DNA of 5,392 nt from Chloroflexota bacterium. GTDB taxonomy: Bacteria > Chloroflexota > Ktedonobacteria > Ktedonobacterales > Ktedonobacteraceae. The notes under the pieces were generated by a model, which did no database searches, was not told where the DNA came from, and saw nothing but the letters and a program-made list of their open reading frames with translations. How positions within the stretch are numbered: position 1 is the stretch's first letter; every line of letters begins with the position of its first letter. The stretch lies in the NCBI GenBank assembly GCA_005879655.1, contig VBJK01000398.1, forward strand, positions 1 to 5,392, written 5' to 3'. This document shows positions 5,143 through 5,392 of this stretch, one piece after another. Position numbers and translations under genes: made by a program.

Positions 5143-5392
5143 TCAATCCTTAGATGAGCTACCTTTATAAACTTCGAGTATGCGGAGAAAAAAGTCTTGT
5201 ACGGTAACAGAATCAATATCGCCAGTGATAGAGAGTGCGGCACGTCTGCCATCGGGCCAGCAGCCAAAGGAGACAAATGAGGTATCCAATGCTTCGATAT
5301 CCTGGACCAGTTTGCTCTTGCGCTCTAATTGCTTCTGGCGCGTTATTCCCAATCCTTCAGGCATATCGAGATAGTAGGCATACTGTTGGGCA
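5143..5392 (-). CDS. C-terminal end of a probable polysaccharide-deacetylase-like protein (runs off the right edge)
   Basis: The minus-strand frame is open from the window edge to TGA at 5145-5143, giving 82 visible residues beginning AQQYAYYLDMPEGLGITR. An internal ATG at 5364 could start a 73-residue protein, but the frame continues upstream and there is no SD, so I read it as the tail of a larger gene. The segment RKSKLVQDIEALD is helical, and CWPDGRRAALSITGDIDSVT followed by QDFFLRILEV is the key part. SITGDID resembles the strand and acidic motif of NodB-type polysaccharide deacetylases, and I recall such a motif near the C-terminus of some deacetylase proteins. This family call is moderate at best because the catalytic centre lies outside. 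Its 36-nt spacing from the methyltransferase supports a shared glycan-related operon. Confidence 0.5.
   Translation of the reverse strand, partial: AQQYAYYLDMPEGLGITRQKQLERKSKLVQDIEALDTSFVSFGCWPDGRRAALSITGDIDSVTVQDFFLRILEVYKGSSSKD

Overview
The window (5,392 bp) looks like accessory chromosome from a free-living bacterium. A TIR/STAND-type NTPase, a LIM-zinc plus DA1-like metallopeptidase gene, GTAGGGAC-type intergenic palindromes and a full-length insertion sequence together resemble Ktedonobacteria (Chloroflexota). That placement is inferred from gene families recalled from memory, not from a marker gene.

Layout. Positions 1-796 (minus) carry the first 265 codons of a TIR-domain protein that leaves the window at the start of what looks like a Walker A loop. 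It has a near-consensus promoter (TTGACA, 17 bp, TATACT) at 858-886. After an AT-rich divergent spacer, 1208-1405 (plus) encodes a 65-residue single-span membrane protein. The convergent space 1399-1852 is packed with palindromic and inverted repeats and one terminator-like hairpin. Positions 1878-2749 (minus) hold a LIM-zinc/DA1-like peptidase gene that is broken into two overlapping frames at a perfect X_XXY_YYZ heptamer. Positions 2935-4399 are a complete insertion sequence with 17-bp perfect inverted ends, a CTAAG direct repeat on each side and an intact 446-residue DDE transposase. Its ribosome binding site lies in the 3' arm of a long leader hairpin. Positions 4408-5106 (minus) encode a SAM-dependent methyltransferase, and 5143-5392 (minus) the C-terminal end of a probable polysaccharide-deacetylase-like protein.

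How the parts relate. The deacetylase-like end and the methyltransferase are 36 bp apart on the same strand and probably form the tail of a surface-glycan operon. The insertion sequence landed 3 bp beyond the methyltransferase stop codon, between that operon and the promoter of the LIM/DA1 gene. The TIR protein is probably an NAD-consuming immune receptor of the STAND/NLR-like kind. The small membrane protein is its divergent neighbour.

Most worth following up are the frame break in the LIM/DA1 gene (programmed -1 frameshift versus decay by deletion), the SD-masking hairpin in the transposon leader, and the nested repeat cluster whose first copy supplies the stop codon of the small membrane protein.
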